A stretch of DNA of 64,000 bases from Williamsia serinedens. GTDB lineage: Bacteria > Actinomycetota > Actinomycetes > Mycobacteriales > Mycobacteriaceae. The translations under genes and the position numbers were made by a program. Positions 44,467-52,924 of this stretch are shown piece after piece; the stretch's first letter is position 1; every line of letters starts with the position of its first letter. The notes beneath the pieces are model-generated. The model saw only the letters and a program-made list of their open reading frames with translations. It was not told the origin of the DNA and ran no database searches. The DNA lies in assembly GCF_024171725.1 (NCBI RefSeq), contig NZ_JAMTCG010000005.1, forward strand, positions 1 to 64,000, written 5' to 3'.

Positions 44467-45825
44467 CTACAGACGTCGGGGTGCCGAGGTGCGGCGCAGG
44501 GCGGGGGCGACGGGCCGACCGCGCAGCAGACCGTCGACGGAGCCGCGCTCGAGCGCCTCGCGATAGACCTCGACCGCACCCTCGACGGCGTCGAGTGTGA
44601 CGCGGAGGTCCTCGGCGGTGTGCGCCGCCGACGGCACGAAGGACTGACCGAGGACACCCCGGTCGATGAGCTCCTGCAGGAACAGTGTGCGGAACGCCTG
44701 CGACGGGTTCCCGTCGGCGTCGGCGGTGCCGAAGAGCAGTGCGGTGGGACGTCCGAACGCGCGGACGTGCGGTGCCACACCGGCATCGGCGGCGAGCGCG
44801 TTCACGCCGGCGGCCAGTGCCGTGCCGTAAACCGTCATCGCCCCGATCGGGTCGCCGTCGGCGTAGGCGGCGACGACGGCTCGGAACGCCGCGAGTGAGG
44901 CCGACTCGGGTCCGTGCGTCGTCGACAGGAGGAACACGCGATCGGCGTCGGTGTTGAGCCCGCCGAGCTCCATCAGGTCCCGCTTGCCGGCGAGCGCCGC
45001 GATGGGGAAGCCGTTGCCCATCGCCTTGCCCCACGTCGAGAGGTCGGGCGTCACGCCGTACACCGACTGCGCGCCGTGCTCCGACCACCGGAAACCGGTG
45101 ATCATCTCGTCGAAGACCAGCACGACACCGTGCCGGTCGCAGAGGTCGCGGACGGCCTCGAGGTAGCCCGGTTGCGGCTCGGTCGACGCCGTCGCGGCCT
45201 CCAACACGACGCAGGCCAGGTCGTCGCCGTGTGTCGCGAACAGGGCGCGGGTGTCGTCGAGGTCGTTGTACCGGAACCGCACCGACTTCGCCGTCACGTC
45301 GGCGGGGATGCCGGCGTCCATGCCGGTGGTCCCGATGAACCAGTCGTCGACGGAGAAGAACGGGTGGTCGCAGACACCGACCAGCGCGCGACCGGTCGCG
45401 GCCCGCGCCAACCGCACCGCGGCGGTGGTGGCGTCCGAGCCGTTCTTGGCGAACTTCACCATCTCCGCGGTCGGGACGAGGCGCAGGAAGTCCTCCGCCG
45501 CAGCCGCTTCCAGGGCGGTCGGGCGGGAGAAGTTCACGCCGTCGACGATCGTCCGGGTGACCGCGTCCAGCACTCCGGGGTGGCCGTGGCCGAGGGTGAC
45601 CGACCGCAACCCGATGCCGTACTCGACGAACTCGTTGCCGTCGGCGTCCCACACTCGCGCGCCCGCTCCCCGGACGAGGACGGGTGCCATGGCCTCCGGG
45701 TACTGGTCGGCCCCGCGCGCATAGGTGTGTGCGCCTCCCGGGACCATCCGGTGCAGCGACGCCTGCAGGCGGTTCGACTCCGTGAAATCACGTCGTGTGG
45801 TGCGGCGTTCGTGGACCGAGGTCAT
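44467..45825 (-). CDS. Class III aminotransferase (glutamate-1-semialdehyde aminomutase-like)
   Basis: The 452-aa PLP enzyme has the class III pattern: VPGGAHTYARGADQYPEA, VEYGIGLRSVTLGHGHPGVLDAV, FAKNGSDATTAAVRLARAATGR, VLVFDEMITGFRWSEHG and the PLP lysine in STWGKAMGNGFPIAALAGKR. It resembles HemL, but its place in a nucleotide-sugar module argues for a sugar or side-chain aminotransferase (inference). ATG 45825 has GGGAGGG at 6 nt and overlaps the methyltransferase stop. It is the last gene of that minus-strand pair. Confidence 0.85.
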   Translation of the reverse strand: MTSVHERRTTRRDFTESNRLQASLHRMVPGGAHTYARGADQYPEAMAPVLVRGAGARVWDADGNEFVEYGIGLRSVTLGHGHPGVLDAVTRTIVDGVNFSRPTALEAAAAEDFLRLVPTAEMVKFAKNGSDATTAAVRLARAATGRALVGVCDHPFFSVDDWFIGTTGMDAGIPADVTAKSVRFRYNDLDDTRALFATHGDDLACVVLEAATASTEPQPGYLEAVRDLCDRHGVVLVFDEMITGFRWSEHGAQSVYGVTPDLSTWGKAMGNGFPIAALAGKRDLMELGGLNTDADRVFLLSTTHGPESASLAAFRAVVAAYADGDPIGAMTVYGTALAAGVNALAADAGVAPHVRAFGRPTALLFGTADADGNPSQAFRTLFLQELIDRGVLGQSFVPSAAHTAEDLRVTLDAVEGAVEVYREALERGSVDGLLRGRPVAPALRRTSAPRRL

Positions 45826-46943
45826 GATGTCCCTCCCTGCGGATCGGTCTGCACCCGCGCGGTCGGCTCGGTCACGAGCACGTCGGCGAGCGTGGGGAAG
45901 TCCCGTCGGACCTCGTCGACGAGGTCGGGGACGGTGACCAGCACCGCCGTCGGTGAGGCCGCGACAAGGCTGTCCGGGTCGATGATCGGGATGTCGGTGC
46001 CCGGCATCCGCAGGCCCCACTTCGCGGGGGACGCGTCGGCCACACCGGCCAGCAGCGATCGCGTGACCCCGGCGCATCCCAACAGGGCGACGGCCCGCGA
46101 TGCCGCCGCGTAGGCGTAGGCGGTACCGCCCGATGCGACGATGTCGGAGAGCCAGGTCGTCAGGTCGCCCCACTGGCGCCGCGCCGCCCGCTGCAACGCC
46201 GACACCGCGGCGGGGTCGGTGACGCCGCCGGCCTCCTCGGTGGCGAGGACGGCGGCGACGGACGCGTCCGGGTCGTGGACTCCGTGACGGACGGCCACGA
46301 GCACCGTCCCGCCGTAGAGGTCGTAGGTCCATGCCGACGTGACGGACATCCCGACGGCGTCGAACAGCGACCGCAGCGCGGTGAGCGAGTAGTAGGCGAA
46401 GTGTCCGTGGCGCAGGGCGTTCCACTGCCCCTGCGCGACGATCGTCGCCAGCGAGTGGAACTGGAACAGCAGGACCCCGTCGGGGGCGGTGGCCCGGGCG
46501 CGGCGCGCGACGGCCGCCGCCTGGTCGGGCTCGTGCATCATCCCGAAGCAGTCGAGGACGACGTCGCACGGCTGCTTCCCGTCCGCCGGGTGCGCGGTGA
46601 AGCCGCGCTCGGCCAGCAGAGGCAGCCAGGTGCCCCCGTGTGGGCTGCCGAACTCGGTGACCGTCGACCCGACGAGGAACCCCGCGTCCGCGACGTCGGT
46701 GACCGCGGCGGCGGCCTGGTCGCGGAGTGCCTGCGGCTCCACCCCGCGCGGCTCGTCGGCGATCGTGTCGTCGTCGACGAGCTGCGCCAGCCCGCAGGTG
46801 CGGCACACGGCCATCGACAGCGGATGCCCGGTCTCGTCGTCGGACACCGGGGTGTCCGCAGGCGGAAAGCGGTCGGCAGCGGCGACCGCGCCGACGTCGA
46901 GGACGGTCTCCAGTCGCAGCGATCCGCAGGCGCGACAGGTCAT
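45822..46943 (-). CDS. C-methyltransferase-family protein with N-terminal zinc finger
   Basis: The 373-aa protein has the order of sugar C-methyltransferases: an N-terminal CRACGS...CRTCGLAQ zinc-binding site, a Rossmann methyltransferase region and a C-terminal domain with ASGGTAYAYAAASRAVALLG. The SAM-binding loop is altered (TEFGSPHGGTW in place of the usual ExxSNDG), while the paralogue at 50093 keeps it. It may have lost or changed methylation activity. It overlaps the aminotransferase start by 4 nt and is divergent from the RmlC-like gene across 32 nt. Confidence 0.75.
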   Translation of the reverse strand: MTCRACGSLRLETVLDVGAVAAADRFPPADTPVSDDETGHPLSMAVCRTCGLAQLVDDDTIADEPRGVEPQALRDQAAAAVTDVADAGFLVGSTVTEFGSPHGGTWLPLLAERGFTAHPADGKQPCDVVLDCFGMMHEPDQAAAVARRARATAPDGVLLFQFHSLATIVAQGQWNALRHGHFAYYSLTALRSLFDAVGMSVTSAWTYDLYGGTVLVAVRHGVHDPDASVAAVLATEEAGGVTDPAAVSALQRAARRQWGDLTTWLSDIVASGGTAYAYAAASRAVALLGCAGVTRSLLAGVADASPAKWGLRMPGTDIPIIDPDSLVAASPTAVLVTVPDLVDEVRRDFPTLADVLVTEPTARVQTDPQGGTS

Positions 46944-46963
46944 GCGATCACCGCCCGATGCGG

Positions 46964-46969
46964 CACAAT
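46964..46969 (+). promoter_or_regulatory. Probable -10 box of the RmlC-like gene
   Basis: CACAAT ends 6 nt before GTG 46976 in a 32-nt divergent gap. With no ribosome site this suggests a leaderless start. Confidence 0.35.
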
Positions 46970-46975
46970 CGCGGC

Positions 46976-47533
46976 GTGCGCATCGACACCACCGACCTCG
47001 CAGACGTCCTCGTGCTCACGCCCGAGCCGCACCGCGACGAGCGTGGCCTGTTCACCCGGACCTTCGACGCCGACGAGTTCGACGCCCATCTCGGATCGCC
47101 GGGCGCGGCAGCACGTTTCGTGCAGGACTCCCAGTCGCGATCGGTCGGCGGGGTGATCCGCGGTATGCACGGGCGCCTCGGTCGCGGCGAGGCCAAGCTG
47201 GTGCGCTGCGCGCACGGTGCCGTCCACGACGTCCTCGTCGACATCCGCCCCGGGTCGCCGACGTTCGGCCGGCAGCAGGCGTTCCGCCTCGACGACGAGA
47301 CCTTCCGCCACCTCTACGTCCCGCCCGGCTTCCTGCACGGGTTCCAGGCGCTGACCGACGTGGCGGACGTCTGCTACCGCATCGACCGTCCACACGACCC
47401 GTCCGAGGACATCGGCGTGCGCTGGGACGACGCGCATCTCGCGATCAACTGGCCGACGCCACCGACCATCGTCTCGCCGCGGGACGCCTCGGCGGGCGAC
47501 TGGGCGGCGTTGCTCGCGGCGATCGGTGCCTGA
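46976..47533 (+). CDS. dTDP-4-dehydrorhamnose 3,5-epimerase-like protein (RmlC family)
   Basis: The 185-aa cupin has the RmlC signature: DERGLFTRTFD, the catalytic-histidine region GVIRGMH, KLVRCAHGAVHDVLVDIRPGSPTFG and YVPPGFLHGFQAL. The conserved LHxQ is GMHGRL here, so sugar specificity may differ from rhamnose synthesis. No rmlA, rmlB or rmlD gene is present in the window, so it probably epimerises a CDP- or other NDP-4-ketosugar made by the neighbouring genes. It is the only plus-strand gene in the sugar module and converges with the epimerase gene. Confidence 0.86.
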   Translation: MRIDTTDLADVLVLTPEPHRDERGLFTRTFDADEFDAHLGSPGAAARFVQDSQSRSVGGVIRGMHGRLGRGEAKLVRCAHGAVHDVLVDIRPGSPTFGRQQAFRLDDETFRHLYVPPGFLHGFQALTDVADVCYRIDRPHDPSEDIGVRWDDAHLAINWPTPPTIVSPRDASAGDWAALLAAIGA

Positions 47534-47560
47534 CCCGCAGGCGCGCATGGGTGTGTCCCC

Positions 47561-48589
47561 TCAGGCGGGGGTGACCACCCGACGCATCGACGCGTCGAGC
47601 AGGCCCGCCTCGATGGACCGCTGCAGGTGGGCGAGCCGCACGAAGCGGTGCGCGAACGCGTCGGCGTCCAGCCCGGCGGTGACGTAGCGGCTCGCGAGCT
47701 CGCGCGCCCCGTCGGCGACAGACCACGCGGCCTCGTACCCGAGCACCCGGCGGGCCTTGCTGAAATCGACCCGGTACGACCGCGGGTCGCCGCCGTACTC
47801 ACCGGTGATCAGCAGCTCCGACCCCGGCACGGCGAGGACGACGGCCTCGGCGATCTGGGTGACGGTCAGGTTGTTCGACTCGGTGCCGACGTTGAACGCC
47901 TGCGACCGCACCAGGTCCGCGTCGGCGACGAGGCAGGTCGCGAACGCCTCGGCGATGTCGCGGGCGTGGACCAGCGGACGCCACGGGGTCCCGTCGGACA
48001 TGACGCGGACGGTCCCGGTGAGGACCGCGTGCCCGACGAGGTTGTTCAGCACGATGTCCGCGCGCAGCCGCGGTGAGAAGCCGAACGCCGTGGCGTTGCG
48101 CAGGTACACGGGGACGAAGTGGTCGTCGGCCATGGCCGACAGGTCGTCCTCGACCCGGACCTTGCTCTCCGCGTACGGGGTCAGCGGGCGCAGCGCCGCG
48201 TCCTCGCCGACCAACCCGTCCCCGCCGGCGCCGTACACCGAGCACGTCGAGGCGTACAGGAAGCGCTGCACGCCGGCCTCTTTCGCCAGACGCGCGAGAC
48301 GCACGGACGCATGGTGGTTGATGTCGTAGGTGATCTGCGGTTCGAGCGCGCCGAGCGGGTCGTTCGAGAGCGCGGCGAGGTGGACCACGGCGTCGAACCC
48401 GCGCAGGTCCTCCAGCGTGACGTCGCGCAGGTCGCGGCGGATGCTCGGCGGGTCGGCGGGGGCGTCCCCCAGCACGCAGTCGGCGAAGTAGCCGGAGTCG
48501 AGGCCGACGACCTCGTGGCCTGCGGCGGCGAGGACCGGCACCATGACGGTGCCGAGGTACCCCTGGTGGCCGGTGACGAGAACCTTCAC
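47561..48589 (-). CDS. NAD-dependent sugar epimerase/dehydratase (extended SDR)
   Basis: The 342-aa protein has VTGHQGYLGTVMVPVL at the N-terminus, VVHLAALSNDP, the serine in YASTCSVYG and the active-site YxxxK in PYAESKVRVE. This is the extended-SDR plan of 4-epimerases, 4,6-dehydratases and ketoreductases; the exact reaction cannot be read off. GTG 48589 has AGGAG at 7 nt and overlaps the deacetylase stop (GTGA). It is the last gene of a four-gene operon. Because no separate CDP-glucose 4,6-dehydratase is present, this protein might supply that step, although it looks more like an epimerase or reductase. Confidence 0.85.
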   Translation of the reverse strand: MKVLVTGHQGYLGTVMVPVLAAAGHEVVGLDSGYFADCVLGDAPADPPSIRRDLRDVTLEDLRGFDAVVHLAALSNDPLGALEPQITYDINHHASVRLARLAKEAGVQRFLYASTCSVYGAGGDGLVGEDAALRPLTPYAESKVRVEDDLSAMADDHFVPVYLRNATAFGFSPRLRADIVLNNLVGHAVLTGTVRVMSDGTPWRPLVHARDIAEAFATCLVADADLVRSQAFNVGTESNNLTVTQIAEAVVLAVPGSELLITGEYGGDPRSYRVDFSKARRVLGYEAAWSVADGARELASRYVTAGLDADAFAHRFVRLAHLQRSIEAGLLDASMRRVVTPA

Positions 48590-49272
48590 GACGGGACTCC
48601 TTCGATGGTCCGGGAGGCGGTGGGTGCGGCGCCGAAGGCGATGTGCGCCTTCTCGACGACGAAGGCCTCGGCGTGCGGGGCGCGACACATCACGCCACGC
48701 AGCCGGGACAGACCGAGGAAGGTCTCGCCGTCGAACCAGTCCCGCCCCACCTGAGACGGGTAGTGCTCGTGCAGCAGCCGCGACTTCTCCTGCGCCACTG
48801 CCGTGTCGAGCGGGTGGAACATGGTCGGGGAGGGCAGATCGCCCTCCCACTTCGGGATCTCGTAGCCGAGCACCAGGTGATCCCGGAACTCGGTCGGGAC
48901 GATCTCGGCGAGCAGCCGGTGGTCCTGGTGCGCGTCGTGACGCTGCGGGGCGAACACGACGGCGGGAGAACAGGTCCGGGCGAATGCGCGGACCGTCTCC
49001 TTCACCGCGCCCCAGTGCGCCGGGGCCATCCCGTCCGGGATGTCGCCGACGGTCACCTCCAGCGGCATGGGCCCGCAGAGGGCCTCGAGCGCGGAGCGCT
49101 CCTCGTCCTCCCGTGGCGTGCCCCGACCGCCCAGGACGAGTGCGTGCACGCGGGTGTCCGGGTGCGTCTTGGCCAGGGTCAGCAGGGTCCCGCCCACCGC
49201 GATGGCGATGTCGTCGCAGTGCGCGCCGAGGACGGCGATCTCGCCGAGATCGCCGGTCTGCAGGTCGATCAC
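48586..49272 (-). CDS. PIG-L/LmbE family deacetylase
   Basis: The 228-aa protein has the zinc-binding signature of LmbE-type deacetylases: VLGAHCDDIAIAVGG near residue 17 (usual form AHPDD, here with Cys) and the downstream histidine pair in RHDAHQDHR near residue 110. These enzymes remove acetyl groups from N-acetyl sugars. The start GTG 49272 overlaps the nucleotidyltransferase stop, and the epimerase start overlaps its own stop. Deacetylation of an NDP-sugar or of a lipid-linked sugar is the likely role. Confidence 0.83.
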   Translation of the reverse strand: MIDLQTGDLGEIAVLGAHCDDIAIAVGGTLLTLAKTHPDTRVHALVLGGRGTPREDEERSALEALCGPMPLEVTVGDIPDGMAPAHWGAVKETVRAFARTCSPAVVFAPQRHDAHQDHRLLAEIVPTEFRDHLVLGYEIPKWEGDLPSPTMFHPLDTAVAQEKSRLLHEHYPSQVGRDWFDGETFLGLSRLRGVMCRAPHAEAFVVEKAHIAFGAAPTASRTIEGVPS

Positions 49273-50096
49273 GACAGGGAACCGACGGGCAGCTTCACCT
49301 CGGGCGCGGCCGCGGGCGTGCGCGGACGATCCCACACCATCCACGGCCGATCGCCCCGGTGGAAGGCGGCCTCGAGGTCGGCCCGTTCCTTGAACGTGTC
49401 GGCCGGCTTCCAGAAGCCGCTGTGGCGATACCCGTACAGCCGGCCCTGCGCGGCCAGCCCCCCGCAGGCGTCGGCGACGAGGTCGCCGCCGGGCGGCAGG
49501 TGGTCGAACACCTCCTGCGTGAGGACGAAGAACCCGCCGTTCTCCCAGATAGGGAACTCCGACACCGGCGTGATGCCGGTGACCGTGCCCGAGTCCGAGA
49601 CGTCGACGCAGTGGAACGACGACTGGGGTGGCACCAGCATCATCGACGCCGCCGCACCCGAGGTGACGACCGTGTCGATCATGGTGTCGAGCGGTGCGTC
49701 GGTCAGCACGTCGGCGTAGTTGGCGAGGAAGTACTCGTCGTCGCCGAGGTGGTGACGCACGCGCCGGAGCCGTTCCCCGATGGGCGATTCCAGCCCCGTG
49801 TCGGCGAACGTGATGGTCCAGTCGCTGATGTCCGAGCCGAGCAGGTCGACGCGACCACCGCGCAGGACGAAGTCGTTCGACTCCGCCTCGTCGTAGTTGA
49901 GGAAGTAGTTCTTGATGTGCGACGCGCCGTAGCCCAGGCACAGGATGAACTCGGTGTGCCCGAAGTGTGCGTAGTAGCGCATGACGTGCCAGATGAGCGG
50001 TCGGGGACCGACCATCTGCATGGGCTTGGGGATCATGTCGTCGGAGCTGTTGCGCATCCGCATCCCGTAGCCGCCGCAGAACAACACGACCTTCAC
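49269..50096 (-). CDS. Glucose-1-phosphate cytidylyltransferase-like nucleotidyltransferase
   Basis: The 275-aa protein follows the RfbF pattern: VVLFCGGYGMRMRNSSDDMIPKPM, then PLIWHVMRYYAHFGHTEFILCLGYGASHIKNYF, and the metal-binding NYADVLTD. The conserved GFWKPADTFKER is near the end. The family makes CDP-glucose from CTP and glucose 1-phosphate, the entry to CDP-deoxysugars. The activating motif is CGGYGMRM rather than AGGLGTR, a modest change. Start and stop both overlap neighbours by 4 nt (methyltransferase and deacetylase), so the operon is tightly coupled. Confidence 0.85.
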   Translation of the reverse strand: MKVVLFCGGYGMRMRNSSDDMIPKPMQMVGPRPLIWHVMRYYAHFGHTEFILCLGYGASHIKNYFLNYDEAESNDFVLRGGRVDLLGSDISDWTITFADTGLESPIGERLRRVRHHLGDDEYFLANYADVLTDAPLDTMIDTVVTSGAAASMMLVPPQSSFHCVDVSDSGTVTGITPVSEFPIWENGGFFVLTQEVFDHLPPGGDLVADACGGLAAQGRLYGYRHSGFWKPADTFKERADLEAAFHRGDRPWMVWDRPRTPAAAPEVKLPVGSLS

Positions 50097-51349
50097 GCCC
50101 GGCTCCCCTCGTAGACGGCCGATTCAACGTCGGCGGTGTGCAGAGTCGGGAGCGGGTACACGATCTCCCCGCCCCACTCACGGACGTGCGCGAGCTGTCG
50201 GGTGAGCTCGGTCTCGAGGTTCCACGGCAGGACGAGGACCACGTCGGGCCGGTCGGCGTCGATACGGGACGGCGCCACGATCGGGATGCGCGTCCCCGGC
50301 GTGAAACGTCCGTGCTTGTACGGGTTCCGGTCGACGGTGTACTCGAGCAGGTCGGGCCGGATGCCGCAGAAGTTCAGCAGCGTGTTGCCCTTGCCCGGTG
50401 CGCCGTACCCGACGACGCGCTTGCCGTCGGCCTTGCACGCCAACAGGTACCGGAGCAGGTCCTGGCGCACGGCCTCGGCCCGCGCCTGCAGACCGGCGTA
50501 CCCGGCGACGTGGTGCAGGCCGGCGGCCTCCTCGTCGGCCAGCACCTCGGCGACGCGTGCGCTGGGCTCTCCCGCGACCCCGGAAGGCCGGGCCCACAGG
50601 CGGATCGAGCCACCGTGCGTGCCCAGGACCTCGATGTCGACGACGCTCAGGTCGGCGGTCGCGAGCGCCCGCATCGCCGAGAGTGCCGTGTAGTACTGGA
50701 AGTGTTCGTGGTAGATCGTGTCGAACTGCCCGAGGGTCACCAGGTTCAGCGCGTGGTGCACCTCGATGCTCACCCACCCGTCGTCGGCGACGAGTCGCCG
50801 CAGTGACCGTGTGAAGCCGAGCAGGTCGGGGATGTGGGCGTACACGTTGTTGGCCACGACGAGGTCGGCCGGGCAGAAGGCCGTGGTGACCTTGCGGGCA
50901 AGGTTCTCGTCGAGGAATGCGGTCTCCGTCGGGACGCCCCGCTCGCGCGCGGCCTCGCCGACGTTCACCGACGGTTCGATGCCGAGGCACGGGATGTCCC
51001 GCGCCACAGCGTGTTGCAGCAGGTAGCCGTCGTTGCTGGCCACCTCGACGACGAACGAGTCGTCGCCGAGACCCACACGGTCGACGGCCTGTGCGACGAA
51101 CTCCTCGGCGTGGGCGACCCAGCTGTCGGAGTACGACGAGAAGTACGCGTACTCGGTGAACGTCTCCTCCGGCGTGATGAGCGCCGGGATCTGCAGCAGC
51201 AGGCACTGCCGGCAGAGCCGCAGGTGCAGCGGGAACGTCGGCTCGGGAGCGTCGAGCTCCGCGGCCGTCAGGAACTTCTCACACGGTGGTGTCGCGCCGA
51301 GATCGACGACGCTGATCAGATCTTCGGATGCGCACAGACGACAGCGCAT
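50093..51349 (-). CDS. NDP-sugar C-methyltransferase (zinc-finger, SAM-dependent)
   Basis: The 418-aa protein has the TylC3/NovU-type plan. An N-terminal CRLCAS...CRQCLLLQ zinc site is followed by an intact SAM loop FVVEVASNDGYLLQ near residue 98, NNVYAHIPDL, HHALNLVTLGQFDTIYHEHFQYY and a C-terminal VVGYGAPGKGNTLLNF domain. These enzymes put a methyl branch on a 4-ketosugar. ATG 51349 has GAGGGGGG upstream. It is the first gene of the four-gene operon and is divergent from the acyltransferase across 251 nt. Confidence 0.86.
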   Translation of the reverse strand: MRCRLCASEDLISVVDLGATPPCEKFLTAAELDAPEPTFPLHLRLCRQCLLLQIPALITPEETFTEYAYFSSYSDSWVAHAEEFVAQAVDRVGLGDDSFVVEVASNDGYLLQHAVARDIPCLGIEPSVNVGEAARERGVPTETAFLDENLARKVTTAFCPADLVVANNVYAHIPDLLGFTRSLRRLVADDGWVSIEVHHALNLVTLGQFDTIYHEHFQYYTALSAMRALATADLSVVDIEVLGTHGGSIRLWARPSGVAGEPSARVAEVLADEEAAGLHHVAGYAGLQARAEAVRQDLLRYLLACKADGKRVVGYGAPGKGNTLLNFCGIRPDLLEYTVDRNPYKHGRFTPGTRIPIVAPSRIDADRPDVVLVLPWNLETELTRQLAHVREWGGEIVYPLPTLHTADVESAVYEGSRA

Positions 51350-51600
51350 ACCGCCCCCCTCGAACGGTTCGTGCTCACCAGGGGGCCATACGTCCCCCTG
51401 GCCGGACACGGTCCGCAGTCCTCCCCAGGTGCGAAACCGTGCCGTCATTCAAGCACGTATTCACGCTGGTGTCAGATCGAGTGGCGGAACGGGATCGTCG
51501 CTCTGTCCCTCGAACGATGCAACGTCGGACTGCCGCTTGCACATCGGGGTGGTGTCACTCGTATCCTCGTCCGCGAACAGCACGATCTGGGGGAGAGGCT
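51350..51600. promoter_or_regulatory. Divergent intergenic region with a perfect 8-bp hairpin
   Basis: CCAGGGGG (51378-51385) and CCCCCTGG (51394-51401) form a perfect inverted repeat around an 8-nt loop, about 30 nt upstream of the methyltransferase start, where it would lie in that gene's leader. A weak plus-strand pair, TTGCAC (51537-51542) and TATCCT (51562-51567), may drive the acyltransferase. No gene was seen here. Confidence 0.4.
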
Positions 51601-52785
51601 GTGAGTTCGACCGTGTCCACCGACACCGTGTCCGACGGGGGAGCAGGGGTCGGTCCGCGCCGACTGCGGCATCTCGACGGGGTCCGCGCCACCGCTGCGC
51701 TGTACGTCCTGGTCCACCACGCGTTCATGTCCGCGCACCTCGTCGACGGCCGGGGTGAGGTCCACGGCTGGGAGTCGTTCGCGTTCGGCTGGGCGCAGTG
51801 GGGCCACTTCGGTGTCACCGTCTTCATCGCGCTCGCCGGCTTCTCGTTGGGGATGCCGGTCGGCCGCGCAGGCGGTCTGCCCGACGGGTTCTGGGGATTC
51901 ATCACGCGGCGGGCCCGTCGGATCATCCCGCCCTACTGGATCGCGCTCACCATCACGATCCTGCTCGCGGTGACCGTCCTCGGGCGTCGTACGGGCACGC
52001 ACTGGGACCTGTCGTTGCCGATCACGCCGAAGGGCTGGGCCGCGGACTACATCCTGATGCAGGACGTCATCCCGGTCCGCGATGCCGCCTACACGTTCTG
52101 GTCGGTGGCGGTGGAGTGGCACATCTACCTGGTGATGCCGTTGCTGGTGCTGCTGTGGCGGTTCGTGGGACTCGCGCCGGCGGTGTTCGCGTGCGCCGCC
52201 TGCGGGGCGCTCGGGATGCTCGGCGACGCGTTCGTCGACGACCGGTTCGGTCGGTTCTTCCCCGAGTACTACCTGGTGTTCGCGCTGGCCGCGGGGTCGG
52301 CGATCGCGATGCGCCGCGCGCCCGAGATGGTCGCGCGGGTGCCCTGGCGCCTCGGAGCGGGAGCCGCGGCCGCCGTCGTGGTGGCGGTCTGCAGCCTCGC
52401 GTCGACGCGGTGGATCATCGCGAACACCCCGTGGCTCGACGTGGTGCTCGGGCTCGGGGTGGTCGCGGCGCTGACGGCGATGACCACCGGCACGGCGCCA
52501 CGTCTGCGCCGGGTGTTCTCCTGGGGTCCGTTGGCCCTGGTCGCGGGCTTCTCCTACAGCCTGTACCTCATCCATGCCCAGCTGCTGCAGCTGTTCTATC
52601 TCGTGGTCGTCGAGCCGCTGCACGTCTCACCCGACGTCGAACTGGCCCTGTTCTGGCTGGTCGCCTGCCCGCTCATCGTCGGCATCGCCTGGGCGTTCGC
52701 GCAGGTCGCGGAGAAGCCGTTCCTCCCGCCGCCGAGAAAGCCGGCGGCGGTACCGGCGCGTGCGACGTCCACCACCGTCGTCTGA
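51601..52785 (+). CDS. Acyltransferase-3 family membrane protein
   Basis: The 394-aa protein has the acyltransferase-3 pattern: RRLRHLDGVRATAALYVLVHHAF near the N-terminus, the second conserved region FITRRARRIIPPYWIAL, and VAVEWHIYLVMPLLVLLW. About 10 transmembrane helices follow. Such proteins O-acylate extracytoplasmic sugars or glycolipids. GTG 51601 has GGGGGAGAGG upstream. It is the last plus-strand gene of the polysaccharide region and could decorate the polymer with acetyl or succinyl groups. Confidence 0.88.
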   Translation: MSSTVSTDTVSDGGAGVGPRRLRHLDGVRATAALYVLVHHAFMSAHLVDGRGEVHGWESFAFGWAQWGHFGVTVFIALAGFSLGMPVGRAGGLPDGFWGFITRRARRIIPPYWIALTITILLAVTVLGRRTGTHWDLSLPITPKGWAADYILMQDVIPVRDAAYTFWSVAVEWHIYLVMPLLVLLWRFVGLAPAVFACAACGALGMLGDAFVDDRFGRFFPEYYLVFALAAGSAIAMRRAPEMVARVPWRLGAGAAAAVVVAVCSLASTRWIIANTPWLDVVLGLGVVAALTAMTTGTAPRLRRVFSWGPLALVAGFSYSLYLIHAQLLQLFYLVVVEPLHVSPDVELALFWLVACPLIVGIAWAFAQVAEKPFLPPPRKPAAVPARATSTTVV

Positions 52786-52839
52786 CGGGCGTCGCGATCG
52801 ACAGGCTTCGACCAGCGTCACCGCGCCAGGATAGTGTGA

Positions 52840-52899
52840 CGCTCCACATATTCGAGGACGCTCCGGATACATCCGGAGCGTCTTCGAGTATGTGGAGCG
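52840..52899 (+). repeat. 60-bp near-perfect palindrome (29-bp arms)
   Basis: Two 29-nt arms (52840-52868 and 52871-52899) are complementary apart from two positions, and both of those would be G-U pairs in the plus-strand RNA. It would therefore fold as an unbroken 29-bp hairpin in that direction only. It starts 54 nt after the acyltransferase stop and lies between converging genes. No T-tract follows. It may be a terminator, a small structured RNA or a mobile palindromic element. Confidence 0.85.
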
Positions 52900-52924
52900 C
52901 GAACCCTGTAACCGGAGCGCGAAC
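52894..52924. repeat. Second site of the 20-bp-period GGAGCG-GAACCCTG repeat
   Basis: GGAGCGCGAACCCTGTAACC (52894-52913) is followed at exactly 20 bp by GGAGCGCGAAC (52914-52924). Core and period match the tandem repeats at 1222-1261. It begins inside the second arm of the 60-bp palindrome, so the two appear to be parts of one element. Confidence 0.75.

Noticed and set aside
44467-45825. hemL for tetrapyrrole synthesis
   Set aside because: The enzyme resembles HemL, but it overlaps a sugar methyltransferase gene within a nucleotide-sugar module, so a heme role is unlikely.
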